This document shows positions 12,076 to 48,242 of a stretch of DNA of 64,000 nt, piece after piece. Below the pieces are notes generated by a model. That model was given only the letters and a program-made list of their open reading frames with translations. It was not told the DNA's origin and ran no database searches. The position numbers were made by a program, and so were the translations under genes. Location of the stretch: assembly GCF_036417845.1 (NCBI RefSeq), contig NC_089990.1, positions 3,360,001-3,424,000 on the forward strand. The letters are read 5' to 3'. This stretch comes from Apteryx mantelli (Eukaryota > Chordata > Aves > Apterygiformes > Apterygidae). Numbering within the stretch: the stretch's first letter is position 1; the number at the start of each line of letters is the position of its first letter.

Positions 12076-12861
12076 CGCGCCTGCGGAGCGGCGCAGGAGG
12101 GGAGGCGCGGGGCAGAGCCCCCTCCCTGCTCCTCGCCCCCCGCCGTGGCTTTTTCCTTCCTCAGCTGCTCTTCGCCCAGGTTATTTTAGCTTCGGTTCGG
12201 CTTAGAAATTGCCTTGGCTGCAGCTCCGTCTCTATTGTTTCCAGTCTGCAGGAGCATCGTTGAACGTGTCAAAAAGATAAATTGGAGGAAGGGAGAGGGA
12301 AAAGGGAAGGAAAGGAAAAAAATAAAAGGGAAGGGAGAGCAGTGCGGCGGCGGGGAGAGCAGCGCGGTCTGCGGCCTCGGCGTCAAACCCTCCGCGGCGC
12401 CGGGAGCCCCCGCTTCGGCTCCCCGGGAAAGGCGCTGGCGCCGCTTTAGGGCAGGGCGAAAGGGCGCCCGTCGCTGCTGCCGGGGACGCGGGGGCAATTA
12501 ATAACCTCTTAACGAAAGCGTCGGCCGCAGAGGGGCGAGAGCGGGCGCTGCGTTTGCAGCGGGGGCTTGGCACAACGCACGTCCTCGTCCGCGGCCACTC
12601 GGCGTGCTCGAAGCGAGGGGCTGCTCCTCTGCATCCGCTGCCGCCCAAGGCCAAACTGCGCAAATCCGGCTATCCGGATGCTCCTCCAAATGCCCGGCAC
12701 CGTCCAATTCCGTACTCCCGTGCCGCAGGAGGCGGCTTTCAGAGCCTGAGCCACTTGCTTTGGGGAAGCGAAGTCAAATCGCGCCGGGGGAGCAGAGCCG
12801 CTAAGCTCCCGCTGGGCCGCCCGCTCCGCGCCCAGGCGGCTGGTTTCGGCTGCAGGCGAAG

Positions 12862-12879
12862 CCCCCCCCCCCCCCCCCC
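12862..12879. repeat. C18 homopolymer
   Basis: Eighteen consecutive C residues between GAAG and GCTTCC. Such runs are common in GC-rich avian introns and are prone to length error in sequencing. Confidence 0.9.
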
Positions 12880-14012
12880 GCTTCCCATTGCCTTCGCACC
12901 CGGAGCTGGGGAGACGGATCCGTAGGAAAGCTTCCCCAGGCGAATACGGAGCGTCTCAGATTAAATACGGCTGGTTTCACACCGGAGCTGATTTGCATGG
13001 GCTGATCAAGCTAATTACTACGCCGTCTGCGGGAGCGCGGGGAAGCGTCGGGGTCTTACGCGACAGGCGGGCTGAGATCTGTTGCTATGAAACTCAGTGC
13101 ATTAGTGACTCGGCGCGTTGCAGGGCGGTCGGGAGGAGCCGCACCGCCGCCGCCACCACGGACCCCCTTTGCCGGCTGCCAGGGATGCTCGTGCCGGCAC
13201 AGCCGGAGCGCTGGCTCCCGGCAACGCCAAAAAGCCGAGCGAATACACGAAGGTCGTGCGGGTTAAAATCAGCGGAGCTGGGAAAGGCGGGAGCGGAGGG
13301 GCTCCATGAGCCCCATTAGCCGAGCGGCGCAGCGCGGCCCGGCTCTTTTATGGAATATGTTTCACTCCAAGCACATATTACACAGCCGAAATGTCAAGGG
13401 AGGAAAGTGCTGCAAATTTCATTTCATTGCTGCTTATCGCTGATTAATCCCCTTACGCATCCGTCTCGTTTCAGCCAAGGGTTGCCTCTCCGTTCACTCC
13501 GTTCCCGCAGCCCTTGCCGAGATCGGAGTCCCTGCCGCGCCAGCCGAGGGGCGCCGCCGTCGTCGGAGCCGGGGCCAGCGGGGCTGGGAGCCGGTGTGTC
13601 CCGGCGGCGGGATTGGCGCCGGGCCGCTTGGGCGTCCCTTCTTAGGAGGAGAAAGGAGGACGAGCTGCGGGGCCGGGCTGCCGGCGGGACGGGGTGCCGC
13701 GCGCCCCCAGCTCGGAGGCTGCAGCGATTTTCCCTCTCCGCAGACGCCGCCGCTGCCTGAGCCGGTGAGAGAGGGGCCGCGTCCCCACGTCCCCGCGCCC
13801 GCCGGAGCGGCCACGGAGCATCCCGCGCCGCGGCCAGCCGGTGAGTGGGTGAGGCGCCGCTCTTGGACGTGCCGTGGGCACCGTCGCACCTGCTCCGAGC
13901 CCGGGCGCTGCGCTGCTGCCGGGCGGCTCCGAGCTGCCCGTGCGCCGATCCCCGCGGGTTTCCGATGCCCTGCGGCGCCCTGCGGGCGCTGGGATTTGTG
14001 CCGGCCCAACAT

Positions 14013-14056
14013 CGCTGCCTGCACCGCTGCCTGCACCGCTGCCTGCACCGCTCCCT
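14013..14056. repeat. 12-bp tandem repeat CTGCCTGCACCG
   Basis: About three and a half copies of CTGCCTGCACCG, the last degenerate. The period is a multiple of three, so it lengthens chance open frames on both strands here. Confidence 0.9.
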
Positions 14057-14972
14057 GCGTTTACCACCAGCCGCGATGCCAGGGTTGTTCAAAAAGCTGC
14101 CGGCTGAGCAGCGGAGCGCTGCGCCGGCTGCCTGGAGCCGGGCTGCATCTGCTCCTCCGTTATTTACGGCGGCGTTTGGCCGCCCGGCCGGCCTCCCCTG
14201 CGGCACGGCGCTGCGTCTGTTTGCACCTTGCTGGGGGCAGCTGGCACGTCGCGGGGTGCACGCGGCATCTTGCAGCGCGACGGGATGCTTGCCGGCACCG
14301 GGCACCCGGACGGCTGCCATATGCCGCCCCCCCCGGTAAAAGCAGCGCTCGGCCCATCCGCCGCCGTTGCCGTCTGTGCCGCACGTGCCGGGGGCGCCAC
14401 GTGCCTCGCGAGCCGTCCGCCGGCGGCAGATGGAGGAGCCGGGCAGAGCTTGGCAGCAGGAGGGAACGGGGCCGCACGGGCTCAGCGCGTTCCCGGGGCG
14501 CTTACGGCAGCGGAGGGAGGGGGAGGAGAGCTGGCACCCGGCCGGCTCCGTCTGCACGCGGGGCGCCCGCCCGCGCCGTGCCGCCGCTCTCGGAGGGGCC
14601 GCTCTCCGGTCTGCTCGAAGAGGGTTTCTTCGGTCTCGGTTAATGCCGAGCGGGAACTGTTTCAAACTAAACGCGGCCGGGGCGCGGGCTGCCTGGGGAG
14701 CAGAGCGGAGAGCCGACGGGGAACCTGAAACGTTTCCTGCTGGGACACGGAGCGAATCCTTCCCCAGTCTCCTGCTTTGTTCGCTCTTCCCTATATCTGT
14801 TGCCTCTTACCGTATGAGACGAGCTACAGGTTTGACCGGACCTTAAGCATGCCCTGGCGTTGCTGATCTTATGTTCAGCTATTCCAGCAGTACGGAGGTG
14901 CCCTTATATCTTTGCTGCTGAGATGATCAGCAAAATAGTCATTTGCGCTCCCATCAGTAGGTTTCAGAGTGA

Positions 14973-38448
<23,476 letters not shown>

Positions 38449-39559
38449 GCCAGCTACGAAAACCGACAAGCCAGCGTGTGCCAAGCCGTGCGTCAGTGGT
38501 TCTCGTATCACGTAGGTCTGACGAGGATGAGTGTCTGGAAAGCCCACATCTGCTGGGGTTTCCAGTGGCCAAGACATTCTTTTATTTCTCTACAGAATGA
38601 ATGGTTATGTTGGTGGAGTTCTTGAAGGGTAAATTCAGGCCCTGTAGCAAGCTGTCCCACCAGCTTGTCCGGGGGCCTCAAGCAGCTGCTCTGCTTGCTC
38701 TCCCATGCTGGCTTCTCAATGACCTTACTCGGGAGGCGCAGTCACCCCGTCTCCGTGCTAGTTTGGTTTCGCGCGGTTCTGGGCCTCCCTCGTGCAAAGA
38801 CCTGACACTGTCTCCCGTTGTCACAGCGTGCCGGGCCAGTGAGTTAGCAGGAACTGAGCTGAGATCTCCTGGCTTCACTTGGGCAGCGGTCTAGTTCGGA
38901 GCCAAACCAGTGTCTTGCCACGTAAACAGCTCTTCTGCCTCCAGGGTCTCCCTGGCCCACAAATGCAACACAGTTAGCAGCAGAGGGGATCTCCGAGGTG
39001 CGAGCCCCTGCTGCTAAGCTAGGGCTTGGGAAGCAGTCCTAGCCTGGGGAGGATGCCCTGGTCCTGACACAGACCCCTAGCAGGCTCTGTTGTCACGGCC
39101 GAGGCGCCAGCGCGCTATCCCCGATCACAGGCACTGACTTGTGCAAAAGGTGACGGCTTAACGCGTCCGAGTAGGGAGCCTTTCCCCTTCCTCTGCTGGA
39201 TGGCTGCATCCCCGTTAGGGAGCCTGCAGGGACCCCGCCTGCTCCGTGATCATTGCAAGCCACGAGCTGGGCTAGCAGCTGAGAGGAGACCTCTTCCACC
39301 CCAATCTCCGGAGGTAGGTCCGTGCCTCAGAGGCTCAGCCCGAACCCCCTCCCGTTCCCTTTTGCAAAGCCCGTTAGAGGGGAACCCCAGCTCAGTCTTG
39401 TCTGTGATCCACGGCTTCCTCCTGAGCCAAGCGGTGCCGCCTGCCATCTCCCGAAGGAGCTGCCCTCCGTGCGAGGGGCTGGGATCCTTCTTCTGTCTCT
39501 GCTGGACTGACTGCCATGAGAAGTGTTATTTAGTACTATGTGATGGATGTTTATTTGGA

Positions 39560-39582
39560 TTTTTTTTTTTTTTTTTTTTTTT
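39560..39582. repeat. T23 homopolymer
   Basis: Uninterrupted T-run in the presumed FRMPD3 3' UTR. It could be the A-tail of an antisense retrocopy, but no body is recognised next to it. Confidence 0.9.
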
Positions 39583-40441
39583 ACTTCCAGATGAATGGTA
39601 AAAAATGATTCCTAATTGTTTTTCTTCATACCCTGAGGTTCCCCTCCTCCTCCCAGTCTAGCTTCTAGACCTAATGAATCAGACCGCCTTAACTGGTGCT
39701 TCAGGGCACCTACCCACCCTCCAAAACAGAGCGAGGAGAAAATGCAAGGTTACGCATTCAGCCCTTACTGTGCCACTCACTGCGCTTCATCCACCCCTGG
39801 GGAGGACAGGCCCCGCAGGGATCCCTGCGCCGCTCCCCAGCGCACCCATGTCCAAAAGGGAGATCAAGGCATTCGCCTCGTGGGGCCAGATATCAGAAAC
39901 GAGAAGGGTTGTCACGCTCAGCTGGCTTGCCCCATTGCTGGCTGAGCGCACGGAGCTGATCAGGGATCTCCGTATGATCAGTCACCTCCCATCTCTATTA
40001 TTTTTTATAGAATACGCACATTTGAAATCTCTTGTTCTTCCATAGGAGTTATGGAAATGCACAATGTGCTTTTAACATGCGCATCCTCTACTGAGTGCAA
40101 TAACGTACCCTGGCCCGTGGCTGTCCCGGACTTTGGCCGTTGCTGTCAGCGAGGCAGAGAGGATCTTGCTATGTGGACAGAGCACCCTCTTGCCTCCTGC
40201 TTTCAAGAACCATGTAGCAAATATACAGTGGAAGAGCCAATTCGGATTTCAGTCCGTGGTGGGCAAAGCCTGTTATAATGCTGAAGGCCGACAGGGAGCC
40301 GTGTTTTTCTTTTCCCGTGAATTATCTATTAAGAAACTATGAGTTTCCTTGAGCTCCCCATTATGCCTATATCATTCCTCCATAAATCTCTCAGTCTAAT
40401 ACAGAGGAAAATTTTTTTATTGTCTGTATATAGTATATATA

Positions 40442-40447
40442 AATAAA
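40442..40447 (+). terminator. FRMPD3: Candidate FRMPD3 polyadenylation signal AATAAA
   Basis: AATAAA sits in AT-rich DNA and is followed 30-50 bases later by T/GT-rich TTTATGTCTTGTTTT. Another AATAAA at 41495-41500, followed by TTATTTTTTCC, is an alternative distal site. Confidence 0.45.
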
Positions 40448-40470
40448 AAATATATAAATTATATATATAC

Positions 40471-43400
40471 ACAAATTTATGTCTTGTTTTACAAACAAGA
40501 AAGATTAAATATATTAATCTTAATATCCAAACTAGCACTTTGTGTCTTTTTTTAAGAACTTTGCAGAGGAAGAAGAGAGACCTGGCATGGCAGGACTCCT
40601 GCCTCCCCCCCCCTTTTCTGGGAAGCCCATAAGTCTGGCGGGGGGGTGTATGAACAACGCAAATTGGTTCCTAGCTACAAGTGACGTTTCCGATATCCCG
40701 TTTCCTCTGGGGACATGTTTTGCCTGGTACAATGAACTGTCTATTTATCAGAGAGAAAAGCATCAGCGTGTGTCCTCTATACCTCCAGGAAGCCTCCAGG
40801 AAACGACGCCAGCCGACTCCGATAACGATGCAACACAAAAATCTCAGGAACGGGGCCGTTTTCTGTATGGGGGTTGAATGTGTCTAACGCGGAGACAGCC
40901 GCAGTCTAGACTCACACTTTCGCTGTGCCTCCAGGCTGGTTATTTTAATCTGCATCACACCATTTCCCAAGCTGAAATAACTAATGATGCCTGACATTGA
41001 AGGGGACGAAACACCTATTTATGAAGCTGGGTATGGATCAAAAAAAAAAAAACGGAAGAGCCAAGGGTTTTTTTACTGACACACAAATCCTGAAAATACC
41101 GTTGACAGCAGGCAGTTTAATGGACAATTTCAGAGTTTTTTGTGAGCTCTCTTAGTACCATCTAGTGGGCAATCAGCATCCTGACAGGAAGAATTATTTC
41201 CTCGTAATACACTGTTATTATTTGTATAGCAGTGGTGACGTGTGCTCCAGAGACAGTCAAGTGCCCCTGTCTGAAAGGAGGAGCTATCCTAGGACGTATC
41301 AAAGATTAATCCCTGCCTTTATTATCTTTGTACTAATCTTTCTGGTGCTGTCCTGTGGCCTCTCTGCGTTAGGCACTTGTAAGGTCTGTTGAAGGAAATG
41401 AGCCAAGTAAAACTTTCTAGTTTAAAGTTTTTTAATGTCAGATTTTTTTTAAAAAAAAAAGCTTCATCTCAGTTACACGACGTGGAGAATTAGAAATAAA
41501 TTATTTTTTCCCAGATCCAGTTCACTTTTCAGCGCCCATGTGGTTTATCTACCTGCGGGCAGCATTGTTCTTAGCTAGCGGCCGCTCCAGATCGGCGCCG
41601 CTGTCCCCCGGCAGGTTACAGCAAAGTATACGGTGCCTTTAAGGTTCCCCAGCTGCCGTGAGTGTTGCCCAGCCCCAAAAATGCACTCGTGCCCGTATGA
41701 TATGATTGCACTCAGGTCGCCTCCTTCCTTGCCTTCATCTTCTCTGAATTACATGCGCTCCTGGTGAGACCTGCCTAGCACTCTGCCAGTGGTGATGGAT
41801 AGAAAAGGAACAAAAAACGGGCCACTGGGCACCAAGGTCCGAAGCATTTTAACCGTGCGACCCTAATCCCCACGGCACAGTGGCTCCACTAACCCGGGGC
41901 GGTGTCAGTCGCTCTCGAAGGTGCCGGCAACCCGCCGCAGACTTTGCAGCTTTGCGGCCGAGCGACAGCAGCGGGGCCAGCTGCATAGCTGAGACCCAAC
42001 GATGCTTGCAGCAAGCCCCGGAGAGCTGACACTCAAATATAAACGAGTAATGTCTACATTTTAGCCCCGTTTAAAACACAATGGACGCCTGAGTAAAACA
42101 TCCTAACAAATCCCTCGCACAGGCAGACGTGGTGGAGCCGGCAGCGATACCCGGGGCTTCTAGCTGCACGAGTGAAAAGTCCGCTGGGAAAGATGATGGG
42201 CATCCCAGCTTACTTAGATTTCCTACCTGTATTCAGTGTACGTGAAAACAGACAGTACACATGATGGGAAAGTGGCTTCCAAAGCTACCTAATTCCCTTT
42301 CAGCACGTTAGCAGACAACGAGCTGGCCCGTGGCTCATCCCCGTGAAGCCAGCTGCACAGCGCCCAGCTGAGCGGAGGCATTGCCCTTTGCCGTCTCCCT
42401 CTCCCCCCACATACAGAGTGAACAGAGGGGGGGGCTGTTGGTTTTTTTTCCTGCAGCTGAACTATCTTACTTTATAAAGTCATTAAAAAGCAAAAATGCT
42501 GTGTTAAAAGTGGTGGAAACCCCAGCACCGCCTGTCTGCATTCACGCTCCGAGGTTAGCTGCACACGCTAAGCATCGGGGACGTAGACAAACAGGCCGTG
42601 GACTTGCCCGGGGCTAAGCAGCTGTAAGGCTCCACGACGCCCCATTTTTGAAAAGCACCTTAGAAATGCTCAGGGATCTAGTGCCATTAAGCAAAAGACT
42701 TCAGCGAACAATATTCACCCCTTGCTGGAGTGCCTGGACTCCATCCTCACATCTTAAAATAGGCTCTTTAGAGAGGCAGCGCTCACAGGCTATAAATGCT
42801 GGGTAGAAGGATTAGGAGCTTATTCAAAGGGACTGGTCACAATTCTTTGAAGAGCTTTTAATTCTTACCTCCGTTTCTAATGGAGGCTTGAAAATACCAT
42901 TTATTTCCCACAGTTTAGTCCTCTCCCTGATAAATGGTGGACGCGCTCCGGCTTAGTTACATCCAGTGTAACTGTGTCAGCATTTACACGGCCATCACTG
43001 AGCAGAATATGGGTGTGCTTTGTTCCTAAATACAACTCATCTGAAACCAATGGGAGACCTATGATTAAGTGATTTTTCCTCTTCAAAGGAAAGAGCAGGG
43101 TGTTGTAATAGTCTCAGTAAAGATTTGGAAGCAAGACATTTCTTATTTGATCCTAGCGGTTTTGATAGTAGCAGAGAGCGGGATTTATCTAAAAATAATC
43201 CCTGTGAAAAAACGATAGAGGCGGAGAAGTTGACAGAAAACAAGCAGCCACTAAAAATGCTTTCTAGGACTCATGGTTAGTGTTTCTCCTGCAGTCGCAG
43301 AAAAAACCTCAGTTTTCAAAACTGTTAAGTGAGTACTAGAAAGTGGGGTAAAATCCAAAATGTCGTAAGAGCGGAGCTAGGCCCTAAGCCACAAAGGCAA

Positions 43401-46400
43401 ACGCATTCAACATTGTGAATTCACGCATCTAAAGGGCAAGAGAGTTGTGCTATTCATATCAAGTGCCATTCATTAACAGGATGGTCTACTACCAGCCATT
43501 GCCGTCACAAGGCAAACAGAAAGAAAAAAAGCTCTCAGCAACGCACTTTCTGCATGAAAATAGGTCCTTGATTAAGTGACTGGCGGTAATTGAGTGGCAA
43601 TTGTATGTAGGAATGTGCCAAGAGACCAAAAAAGCTACTTGTCTTGACATCACTCTGCAATTTGATAGAGCTAATGTGCTACTTAAAACTTCCTGGAAAA
43701 TATATTCTCAGGCCATGAAACACAAAGGCATTTCTGATTAAATGAACCTCCATAGAATCAGATAAATAAAAAGGGAGGTTTGCTATTCATGTACTTTCAG
43801 GTACATGAATGTCCTTAGGTGGACATTAATTTATTTCTTAATTCCCAAAACGTGAGAGAACGGAGCAGCTCAAACTATGAGCTAATTCCTTCCAGCACCA
43901 AAATTAACTAGTGCTTGCCCTCATGACAAAACTCGGGACAATTAAATTGAATTTCTTACACTGGAAGCACATAATGCAATTTATCCCATTTGGCTTTCGA
44001 AATGAAGCAAGCCAAACCGAATGAGATGCTTTCATTCCAAATGTCCACACAAGAGTTAAGATACTTCAATCCAGTTTCACAGCTAACGTTTTTTAGTTAA
44101 TCTGCACTCATTTTCCTGAGCATCCTTTGATAGACGACCTGGATAACAGGCCGATGGTTTTCAACCACACAGTCTCTCCCTTCATCCAAAGCAAGCGGTG
44201 AACCAGATAAACATCTCCCTCTTCAAAGCTGATTCTCCTTGTCCCTACTCGTATGGTAAATGGAAATGCAAGCTGTCAACAGGCGAGCAATTGCTGGGGA
44301 AGATCATGAGCAAGCTCTTTGGATGTGTTTAACTAAGACGTTGCTGCATATTGATTAAAAGCTTTTCCTCAATAAAATCTCTGATTATCCTGCCGTAAGA
44401 GCTTCACTAACGATAGCAATAAATCATTAAGGTAGACAGACTTTTGTCCTTATAATCAAGGCGCGAAATCAAAGTGTCTGACCCTGCAAAGACATTATGG
44501 TAACGAAACACTGAGGGGTACTGGGGATTTTTCCTGTGTTGCGTTTGTATAGCATCAAGCTAAGGCAGCAGGGCGACGCATCTGCGAGCAGCCACAGCAC
44601 ACAGCGCCGGCTCCTGCGGCTTTGCACTTCGCCTTGGACGGAAAGGTTTCACCCACCAGCGGCTCCGCAGCATCTGGCCTCATGGAGGGCAATATCTGCT
44701 GGTTCACAGGGGCTCCCAGAAGGATATTTGACCTCTAGCTTGAGAAAAGGGGAAAAAATAGTCTTTCATACTGCACGTAAAACTTTGCCTGTCCCTGGCT
44801 TACAGGATTAAGGACCTAATTTTATCTATTAATAAATTTTTCACTCCTGCAGATCCCATCTCCATGATCCCAGGAGAAAACAGATAGAAATGCTATTTCA
44901 CAAATCCTGCATAGGGGAAGCTCTGAGACAGAACCTGTAAATGACACGTTTAATTTGCACGTTTTAATATACTTTCCGCTGCCTTCAGCCTCAGATCCTC
45001 AGGGTCTGGTTGATGGCTAGGTTGGGAAGAGGCAGGGGTGGTGGTTTCAGGTTGGAAGAGAGACACACAAGACACCACTTTTTGCATTCAAGAGCAAAAC
45101 TAGAATTTAAACTAAGGCCAAAGCAAATGATTCAGAAACAACTATTTCAGAGACCGGCAATAAGTTATCCGTCCCCCAAATTCTTCAGACTGTAATAGCA
45201 GTAACAAACCTGCTGTAAGCCTGTGTTTTGTAGGGAGGAGAGGCCTTGAAGTTATTTTTAGAGTATATAGCTTTAATCACTGGAAAATATGCACAGAACA
45301 AACAGCCGTTACAAGACAACCAAACTTGCAAATAACACAAACCACCGTTTGAAAAAAATTGTTGTGAACTGGAAAAGGACCTTATCATAAGAATGCCAAC
45401 AAAGTCGGATTTTTTTTTTTCAGGCGTCTTTCAGACAAAAGCAGAGGAGTCACTAAAATGGCTTGTTTGTGGTACCAAAGTACATCTGTTTAGCGGAGAT
45501 GTGGAAGCAAAGAGCTGACAGCAGCAGATAGGGGAGTGCTCTGGCCGTCTGCAGGACGGGCACAGAACAGACGTCAGTGACAGCCGTTCCCCAGCAGTAT
45601 CTCATCTTTGTACCTCAGCTCTGATGGGGACTTATCATTTTTACGTGTGAGAAAGGCTTAGTCAGACTAAATGCTCCAGTCGGGCTTTGCTGTTGCTGAG
45701 ACCAACCACAACAAGGACGAATGAAATATTTACAGGTGCTCGGCTACTAGGAATTTGGGAGATGCCCCCAAATCCCTTCACTTGAACCAGCAGGAAGCCA
45801 CCTGACAGAGAAGCTTTTCCTGTATTATTAAAATGAGCAATGTTTAGAAAAAAATTATAAATAAAGGGCTGCATTCTTCTTTTCCCATTCTTTGGATTTA
45901 CTGTGTGTCACAGCATTTTACAAGCTGCTGCGGTAACCCCCAAGTACTGGGAATTACCATCAATATGATATTCCATTTCTGCATCAATTCTAAGTATGGG
46001 AATTAGTATCTATTCTAATCCAGATGGATTCCAAGTTTAATGAAACCCTGCAAAAGGTTAGAGGAAACCTCCTCCAAGTAGAATTCTATAATCTTTAGTT
46101 TATTAGCCTTTTGGGCCAGAATATTTGCAATAAGAGATAAAGAGAATGTGGCCATCCTAAATGAACTATAGACTATTTCTTCTGTTAAATTCCCAAGAAC
46201 TCAAAGTAAAGACTTATCGATGCCAAATTAGTTGCAGAAGTTTGTTATCTATGAACCATCTAAGTAAAACTTGTACGAATTACGTGATCGCATGCATATT
46301 TTGAAGAAGCTGTTTGTGGCTTAGTTTTTATTTTGTATAATTAAAACCCTTTAACCACAATGTTTATTGTAGCAAAAGCTAAATTAATATACATAATTTA

Positions 46401-47250
46401 ATCACATACAGACTAAAAGCTCACAGGAGATTAATTACTGAATTAGGTACAAAAATACCTGATTATACATACAAAAAAACCCTCAGAAATCAAATTAAAT
46501 GGCCCATTAAAATAATACCCATGTAGGTTTTGACATTGATCCAAAAGACAGTGTATTTGCAGTATAGAATATCCACCACAACTACAATTTTTTTAATCTC
46601 CAGATGTGGCCAAGATTTCTGATTTTTTCTGATTTGCATCAGAAAAATAAATAGCAGAAAGTATGGCTGAAATTTTTGAGGAGAAGAGCAAGAAATGCTG
46701 ATTAGGGGGGTATTTTTTCTTGCGGATTTTGCGGTGAGACTCTGCGTGTGAGGAGTCAGTACCTCTTCCCGCATAAAGCCACCATTTGCCCCTTGCAAAG
46801 GGATCAACTCGCGATTTGGCCAAAGGGAACGAGAGCGAGCAGCCTATTTCGAGGAAAGAGCAAAGAAAATCAATTATTAATACTTTTGCCATCGGGGAAG
46901 GAGAAATTTGCAAGACGAAAAAAGCAAAAGGTGTATTTGGAGGAAGATAAAACCTATCCTTCCGAAATTCAGACTTGCTGGGGCTTGATAGCGTCGGCGT
47001 GGGGTCCCACCCAGCCTTTGAAGTTCACAGCCGGGGCTGCGCGCTGCCGGGAAGGGCTGATCCCATCTTTCCGGCTGCGCTCGCCTCTGCCAAGCCTCCG
47101 GCCGGGCTCCCCTTTGTGCTGGGAAAGCCGGGCGGGCTTTTTGGGAGGGCTTTCGTGCGGCGGAGGGCACGGAGCCCAACGCCTCGGGGATTTAGCGGGA
47201 TCTGGTGCCTCCCCCGGGGCCTGGCGCCGAGCCCGGGCGCGCCGACTCGG
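40471..47250. other. Intergenic DNA between FRMPD3 and PRPS1; no gene seen
   Basis: Much lower GC than the FRMPD3 body, and only short open frames with no recognisable protein. Items seen are an AATAAA at 41495, a perfect 10-bp hairpin at 43785-43810, AT-rich unique sequence at about 43.3-46.7 kb that could hold conserved non-coding elements, and a rise in CpG from about 46.95 kb toward the PRPS1 island. Confidence 0.7.
43785..43810. repeat. Perfect 10-bp inverted repeat with 6-nt loop
   Basis: ATTCATGTAC, loop TTTCAG, GTACATGAAT. Exact complementarity over 10 bp in unique intergenic DNA. It could be a hairpin or a paired half-site element; no mature microRNA-length arm is evident. Confidence 0.9.
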
Positions 47251-47253
47251 TGA

Positions 47254-47970
47254 GCATCACGCCGAGGCAGCGCGCGGAGGGGCAGCGGCGCGGCGAGGTC
47301 GCGGCTGCACAGGGGCACGGCAAGGGACCGGCCGTGCGTCACGCTGAGGCGCAGCGCTATGGTGAGGTGACGCCTGTACAGCGGCACAGCGAGGTTCCAG
47401 CTGTATGTCACGCTGAGGTACAGCAGCCCGGAGGGGTGACGCCGGTATAGCATTACACAGGAGCACAGCAGTACGGCGAGGTGGCACCAGTACAGCGTTA
47501 CATGGGGGCCCAGGGGCCCAGCGAGGTGACACTGCTACAGCGTTACACGGGGGCCCAGGGGCCCAGTGAGGTGACGCCAGTACAGCATTACACAAGAGCA
47601 CAGCGGCCCAGCGAGGTGACACCTGTACAGTGTTACACGGGGGTACAGCAGCCTGGCAAGGTGATGCTGGTACAGCGTCACATGGGGGCACAGCAGCCCG
47701 GCAAGGTGGCGCCCATACAGCATTACATGGCACAGCGGCACAGCAAGGTGACACTGGTACAGTGTTACACAGGCACAGCAGCCTGGCGAGGTGACACCGG
47801 TACAGCATTACGGGGGGGCATAGCGAGGTGATGCCAGTACAGCATTACACAACAGCCTGGCGAGGTGATGCCGGTACAGCATTACACAACAGCCTGGTGA
47901 AGTGACACCGGTACAGCATTACACAGCAGTCCAGCGAGGTGACGCCGGTACAGCATTACACAGCGGCCGG
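47254..47970. repeat. 45-bp minisatellite with shortened, diverged copies
   Basis: Tandem units read roughly GCGAGGTGACACCGGTACAG followed by CGTTACACGGGGGCACAGCAGCCCG. Clear full units are 45 bp; later units (from about 47720) are deleted to about 36-39 bp. Most lengths are multiples of three, so open frames with a ~15-residue repeat run through it on both strands. These are by-products of the repeat. It lies about 0.7 kb upstream of the PRPS1 start-site region, at the edge of the CpG island. Confidence 0.9.
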
Positions 47971-47974
47971 GGTG

Positions 47975-48078
47975 GCCGTAGCCAGGGCAACGGAGGAATG
48001 TGGCAGAAGGCCGGGTGGCCCCGAGGCGCCTCAGCCCGGGGCCGGCAGGGCCCCAGCCGCCCAGGGCGCCATGCTGAG
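47975..48078 (+). other. Possible upstream exon ending in consensus donor
   Basis: Sequence just after the minisatellite ends in GCGCCATGCTGAG|GTAAGT, a near-perfect donor at 48078/48079 following an ATG at 48071. It could be a minor upstream PRPS1 exon or another CpG-island transcript. The left edge is unknown. Only three codons follow the ATG before the donor. Confidence 0.2.
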
Positions 48079-48242
48079 GTAAGTGGGCCCTGAGCCCCCC
48101 GGGGAAGCGTGGGCGTGTAACGCGGCCCCTCGGGCACGGCACAGGGCTGGGGCCCGGCGGGTGAGAGGGGGCCATTTTCTGTCCTCCGCCCTCCTTCTCT
48201 CCGGGGCATGCCCTCAGCAAGGGGGAGCCATCATGGCCGCCT

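Larger units (their letters stand above)
38449..40470 (+). other. FRMPD3: Probable FRMPD3 3' UTR
   Basis: Non-coding sequence follows the TAA. It contains a T23 run at 39560-39582 and an AT-rich segment at about 40410-40470. The first clear polyadenylation hexamer downstream of the stop is AATAAA at 40442. The extent is inferred from that signal only; no clear AATAAA lies closer to the stop. Confidence 0.5.

Noticed and set aside
11050-12263. Six overlapping 250-340-codon frames across the 88-bp repeat
   Set aside because: They arise from a stop-free tandem unit whose period is not a multiple of three. The flanks show no gene structure and none resembles a known protein.
13424-14665. Frames of ~350-410 codons on both strands
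   Set aside because: GC-rich composition plus a 12-bp tandem repeat; no recognisable protein. Only the short exon-like segment at 13744-13840 was kept as a low-confidence finding.
47257-47808. 183-codon antisense frame with a ~15-residue repeat upstream of PRPS1
   Set aside because: It is the translation of the 45-bp minisatellite; other frames are open too and there is no start or splice context of note.
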